A stretch of DNA of 53,907 nucleotides from Verrucomicrobiaceae bacterium (GTDB lineage: Bacteria; Verrucomicrobiota; Verrucomicrobiia; Verrucomicrobiales; Verrucomicrobiaceae): positions 1 to 53,907 of the forward strand of contig JAEUHJ010000206.1 in assembly GCA_016795375.1 (NCBI GenBank). Reading direction: 5' to 3'. A program made the position numbers and the translations under genes. Below the pieces are notes generated by a model. That model had not been told where the DNA came from. It did no database searches and saw only the letters and a program-made list of their open reading frames with translations. Each line of letters starts with the position of its first letter. Within the stretch, counting starts at the first letter, position 1. Shown one piece after another: positions 50,633 to 53,907 of this stretch.

Positions 50633-52873
50633 TTAGAATTTCACACTGGCCGTCAGAGCCACCGAGCGGCCGTTTCCTGGGAGAAACTGACCGACGCTGC
50701 CACCGCTGCGGTCGATGTAGCGTTCATCGGTCAGGTTATAGACATTCAAACGCAGGCTGAAGTTCTTGGTGAACTTGTAGCTGGCCATGGCGTCCCACAG
50801 CAGGTAGTCCGGCGCAACGGGAGTGCTGCTGTTGATGACCGTGTTGGCACGTCCCAAGTGCACCTCTCCCATGTATTGCACGCCCAGGCCAATCTGAAGC
50901 CGGTCATCCATCAAAGAATAAGTGGTCCAGAGATTGCCAGAGCTTTCGGCCACGTTGCTCAAAGGCCCCGTGGCTCCCGCCGGACTGTTGGTGACGCGCC
51001 CGTCCATCCAGGCATAACCGGCGAAGATCTGCCAGTGCTTTGTCAGATTTCCGGCCAGGCCGATCTCGATGCCGTCCACCACCTGTTCAGCACCCGTTCC
51101 CACAACCCCGGCGTTGCCGGCGTTTCGGACCAGGGCTTTGTTTTTCTCCGTGCGGAACAGCGCCGCCGTCAGTGAGAGGCGTTCTTTGAAAAGATCCCAC
51201 TTCGTCCCCAGTTCGTAGGCCCGCGTTTCCTCGGGATCGTAAGAGCCGACGGTTCCAGCGGGAAGAGAACCCCCTGCCAGCACCGTGGCGCCCAGTCCTG
51301 CGGCCGAGACGGCGTCCAGGCTGGCGCGCATCGAGGTGCCGTAGCCAAAATAGATGCTGCCATGTTCGACGGGTTTGAACACCAGGGCGGCCTTCCAACT
51401 GAACAAATCATCGGAGTTCGAGACGCTCGCGAGTCCGCCGGGCGCGCGCCCCTCCGCTTCGACATGATCGTAACGCGCACCGAGGCTGAGTTCGAAGAAC
51501 CGGGTGATGTGCACAGTGTCAAAGAGATAAAAGGCGATGGTGTCCATGTGCGCCTCGGCGTCTCCCGGCATGGCGGGCATGCCGCCCACACCGCCGGCGA
51601 CCACCGCGCCGGGGTTGAACAGGTCCGTGCGGCTCTGGTTGGCGAGCGCCGCGCGGGCAGTCAACTGCCGCTCCCAGGACAACTCCAGGCCCGTGACCAG
51701 CGCGTGCTTCAGGATGCCGGTGTCAAAATCCACATTGAGGTTGGTCTGGTTCACGAAGGCCTCGGTGGTCAGCCGCCATTGCTGCAGCTCACGCTGGATC
51801 GTGGTCGTGGCACCGACGAAACGCGGAGCGGTGGTGATGGAGTCACGGTGTGTGCGGCTGTAGCGCGTCACGTTGCGCAAGCGCACATGATCGGAGAAGT
51901 CATGCTCAAAGATCGCCGTGAGGGCGTCTTGCTGCACGTCTTCATAATCTGTGGCCGGATTGCCATAAAAATTGTCGAAACTCACCGGGGGAGGTGTGCC
52001 CACCGCACCCACGGCGGCGTTGGAAATGAAGGGCAGCCCCCAGTCCGGCAGGTTGTTCTCAGTGAGGTGCTGGTAGTTCAGTGTGAAACGTGTGTCCGTG
52101 TCGAGGCCGAACGCCAATGACGCGGCGATGCCCCAGCGCTCCTGGTTCGCCTCGTCGCGTCCCGGTGTGTCCGCGCTGTGGTAGAGGCCGTTCAGGCGCA
52201 GGGCGGAGTGCTCGCTCAACTGCTCGTTCACATCCACCGTGCCGCGATACAGATTATCCGTGCCGATGGAAAAGCTGCTCAGGTTGTCACGTCCGAGACG
52301 GGCCATTTTGGAAACCATGTTGATGGCGCCGCCGGAGGCTCCGCGTCCTGCGGTGGCGGAAGTCGGCCCCTTGGTGATCTCGACGGCCTCCAGGTTGAAC
52401 GGATCGCGGTTATAGAGGCCGTGGTCGCGTACGCCGTCCATGAACCAGTCGGTTCCGGCGGAACTTCCGCGGATGCTCAGAAGATCACCACCGGGTCCGG
52501 CGGAGCTTCCTTCGCCGACCTGCATGGAAATGCCCGGCGTGTTGCGCAGCACGTCGCGCAGGCTGAACGCCCCGCGATCCTGGATCACCGTCTTCGGAAT
52601 CACCGTGATCGTCTGCGGAACGTCGCGCAGCGGCTCGGTGTACTTGGGAGATTGCAGGCGGTTCGGGTTGTAAACGTTCGCATTCGCCTCCACGACCACC
52701 TCCTTCATGTTCGTTCCGGCCGTCTTTTCGACGGGTTTTGCCGCCGCGGGTTTCGTGTCCGTGGTTTGCGCGGCCAGGCTGCCGGCGGCGCAGATTAGCG
52801 AGGTCACGGACAGGATTTCAGTGTTCGGTTTGCGAACGCGGGAGCCCTTTGGGCGAATTCGGCGATGCTTCAT
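50633..52873 (-). CDS. TonB-dependent siderophore receptor (Fiu/catecholate type)
   Basis: The protein has 746 residues. A long basic leader and hydrophobic segment (about 1-35) make up the signal peptide. A TonB-box-like KEVVVEANA follows, then the plug (LRDVPQTITVIPKTVIQDRGAFSLRDVLRNTPGI, ISMQVGEGSSAGPGGDLLSIRGSSAGTDWFMDGVRD, VEITKGPTSATAGRGASGGAINMV in pieces) and a 22-strand barrel ending in Phe (ALTASVKF). This is the Fiu/PiuA-like group for ferric catecholates. The PiuC-type gene follows, matching the conserved fiu-ybiX pairing. Together with the FecA-like receptor it forms an iron-acquisition block. Confidence 0.94.
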   Translation of the reverse strand: MKHRRIRPKGSRVRKPNTEILSVTSLICAAGSLAAQTTDTKPAAAKPVEKTAGTNMKEVVVEANANVYNPNRLQSPKYTEPLRDVPQTITVIPKTVIQDRGAFSLRDVLRNTPGISMQVGEGSSAGPGGDLLSIRGSSAGTDWFMDGVRDHGLYNRDPFNLEAVEITKGPTSATAGRGASGGAINMVSKMARLGRDNLSSFSIGTDNLYRGTVDVNEQLSEHSALRLNGLYHSADTPGRDEANQERWGIAASLAFGLDTDTRFTLNYQHLTENNLPDWGLPFISNAAVGAVGTPPPVSFDNFYGNPATDYEDVQQDALTAIFEHDFSDHVRLRNVTRYSRTHRDSITTAPRFVGATTTIQRELQQWRLTTEAFVNQTNLNVDFDTGILKHALVTGLELSWERQLTARAALANQSRTDLFNPGAVVAGGVGGMPAMPGDAEAHMDTIAFYLFDTVHITRFFELSLGARYDHVEAEGRAPGGLASVSNSDDLFSWKAALVFKPVEHGSIYFGYGTSMRASLDAVSAAGLGATVLAGGSLPAGTVGSYDPEETRAYELGTKWDLFKERLSLTAALFRTEKNKALVRNAGNAGVVGTGAEQVVDGIEIGLAGNLTKHWQIFAGYAWMDGRVTNSPAGATGPLSNVAESSGNLWTTYSLMDDRLQIGLGVQYMGEVHLGRANTVINSSTPVAPDYLLWDAMASYKFTKNFSLRLNVYNLTDERYIDRSGGSVGQFLPGNGRSVALTASVKF

Positions 52874-52983
52874 GCGGAGTTGGGAATAACCGGGTTGTGA
52901 TCCAAACCGGCGCGCCCGGTGCTACCGGCTTGGCTCAAAGCCGTCAATCACCTCGGATGATGGAATGTCACTGCGGACATTTT

Positions 52984-53907
52984 TTATACCGCTTTGGGGC
53001 GCGATGGCATTTTTTTGATCTGATCCGCCGCCTGTTTCAGGGATGCCAGCACGTCGAGCAGGCGCTCCGTGCCCCGCAGGCCCAGATCCAACGGCCCGCG
53101 GCGTTTGATCACATCCGCCGCCAGATTCAACGCTTCGAGGGCGGACGCATGCAGGTCATCCGCTTCCACCAGCAGCAGCGATCCTCGTCCCGGGTCGAGC
53201 ACATCAAGCAGAAACTCCGCGAGGAAATGAGGCTGATACGCCAGATACATGCGGCAGCCGTATGCGAACAGCTCGCGCCGCAGGGTGCGGAAAGACTCGC
53301 CCCCTTGTCCTTCCCATCGCGTCGCCAGACGCATCGCCTCCTCCACCTGATCGGTCGCGCGTGTGATCCAGTCGTCCGCGCGGCTTGTGTCCACGGGCGG
53401 TGTCTCCAGCAGCATCGCCACGGCATGACAGAACGCATGCCGGGCCTTCAAACCGATCTCCGCCGCCAGCAACTGCGTATTCTCCGTCGCCCGGCTCGAA
53501 TCAAGCACCGCCTCGGCCGTTTGCATTGCCTCGTGCATCGCCGGTTGGGGGAGCTCCAGCAGCAAACCCGCACGATTGGTCATCAAAGTGACGCGCAAGG
53601 CCATGTTCTCCGGCCGCCCCAGCCGCACGCCCTCCTCCATGACCCTCTGGGATTCCTCCAAAGACGCCAGCGCCTCCTCTGGCTTCGCTTGCGCACGCAG
53701 CGCCACGGAGCGGTTCATCCACGTCAGCACCAGACGGCCGCGGTATTGCGGGTCATCATCCAGCGGGAGAAGGTTCAGGTGAGTCATCGCCTCGTCAAAA
53801 CTGCGCACGGCTTCGCGCAGATGCTGCTCCCCGCCCAGCCGTGTCAGCACATCACCACGGTTCGCCCAGCACGCGGTCAGCAGCCAGCGGAACCAGGCGC
53901 TCTGCTC
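52984..53907 (-). CDS. Helical, TPR-like protein, C-terminal part (cut by window edge)
   Basis: The frame is open to the right edge (308 codons, no start seen upstream of the GTG at 53850 that can be trusted), so the gene begins beyond the window. The visible part is all-helical with TPR-like pairs (REAVRSFDEAMTHLNLLPLD, TWMNRSVALRAQAKPEEALASLEESQRVM). I see no catalytic motif and no membrane segment. The C-terminus is basic (KKMPSRPKAV). It is probably unrelated to the iron block. The 110 bp to the receptor start contain no terminator that I can identify. Confidence 0.7.
   Translation of the reverse strand, partial: EQSAWFRWLLTACWANRGDVLTRLGGEQHLREAVRSFDEAMTHLNLLPLDDDPQYRGRLVLTWMNRSVALRAQAKPEEALASLEESQRVMEEGVRLGRPENMALRVTLMTNRAGLLLELPQPAMHEAMQTAEAVLDSSRATENTQLLAAEIGLKARHAFCHAVAMLLETPPVDTSRADDWITRATDQVEEAMRLATRWEGQGGESFRTLRRELFAYGCRMYLAYQPHFLAEFLLDVLDPGRGSLLLVEADDLHASALEALNLAADVIKRRGPLDLGLRGTERLLDVLASLKQAADQIKKMPSRPKAV

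Overview
The window looks like ordinary chromosomal DNA from a high-GC member of the Verrucomicrobiota, probably Verrucomicrobiaceae (Prosthecobacter/Verrucomicrobium-like). This is inference from the gene set: a DUF1587/1592/1588-type cytochrome c protein, an iduronate-2-sulfatase-like sulfatase, a MurC-MurB fusion, a 23S-intervening-sequence-type four-helix-bundle protein, an OpgG/OpgD-like glucan protein in an otherwise non-proteobacterial setting, few clear Shine-Dalgarno sequences, and gene order unlike Proteobacteria or Firmicutes. I saw no rRNA, tRNA, CRISPR array, transposase or phage gene. No stretch longer than about 300 bases lacks a gene.

Layout. 1-10.7 kb: the 5' end of ilvC, an exported FKBP isomerase with a clear terminator, the DUF1592-type protein divergent from a sulfatase with C-terminal EF-hands, an EVE-domain protein, a D-threonine-aldolase-like enzyme, a 47-residue lipoprotein, a beta-propeller lactonase, transaldolase, hisF and a 53-residue membrane microprotein. 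10.7-19.1 kb: a TPR protein, a TerC-family membrane protein, a histidine kinase/response regulator pair, an M19 dipeptidase, a ComEA-like helix-hairpin-helix protein, an unknown protein and an acyltransferase. 19.1-24.0 kb: a sulfate-assimilation operon on the minus strand (cysH, TSUP permease, cysD, cysN), read behind rplU-rpmA. 24.1-34 kb: a HAD phosphatase, a PMT-like membrane protein, an OmpA-domain protein, an exported superoxide dismutase with an exported rhodanese, a D-2-hydroxyacid dehydrogenase, a double metallo-beta-lactamase-fold protein, pepD and a YjdF-like membrane protein. 34-46.7 kb: opgG-like, rsgA, a pseudouridine synthase, an SDR-like epimerase, a SPOUT methyltransferase, a SanA-like protein, a CBS-DRTGG family II pyrophosphatase, leuD, an O-antigen-ligase-like protein with TPRs and murC-murB. 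46.8-52.9 kb: an iron-uptake block with two TonB-dependent receptors, a TonB-like ORF without a recognisable C-terminal domain and a PiuC/YbiX-type dioxygenase. 53-53.9 kb: a partial helical, TPR-like gene.

The most unusual structure is in the sulfate-activation genes. A four-helix-bundle (S23/IVP) gene sits between cysD and cysN, flanked by inverted arrays of a degenerate 7-bp unit (GGAGATG). One array encodes the N-terminus of CysN. Because 7 is not a multiple of 3, a change in copy number would switch the reading frame of cysN. The S23 gene itself has an in-frame TAA followed by a still-recognisable last helix, so it looks like a decaying cassette. Other points worth checking are a palindrome overlapping a possible promoter between the divergent receptor and TonB-like ORF, a metallo-beta-lactamase tandem in which the two halves have lost different metal ligands, and two elaborate intergenic inverted repeats on either side of the transaldolase gene.
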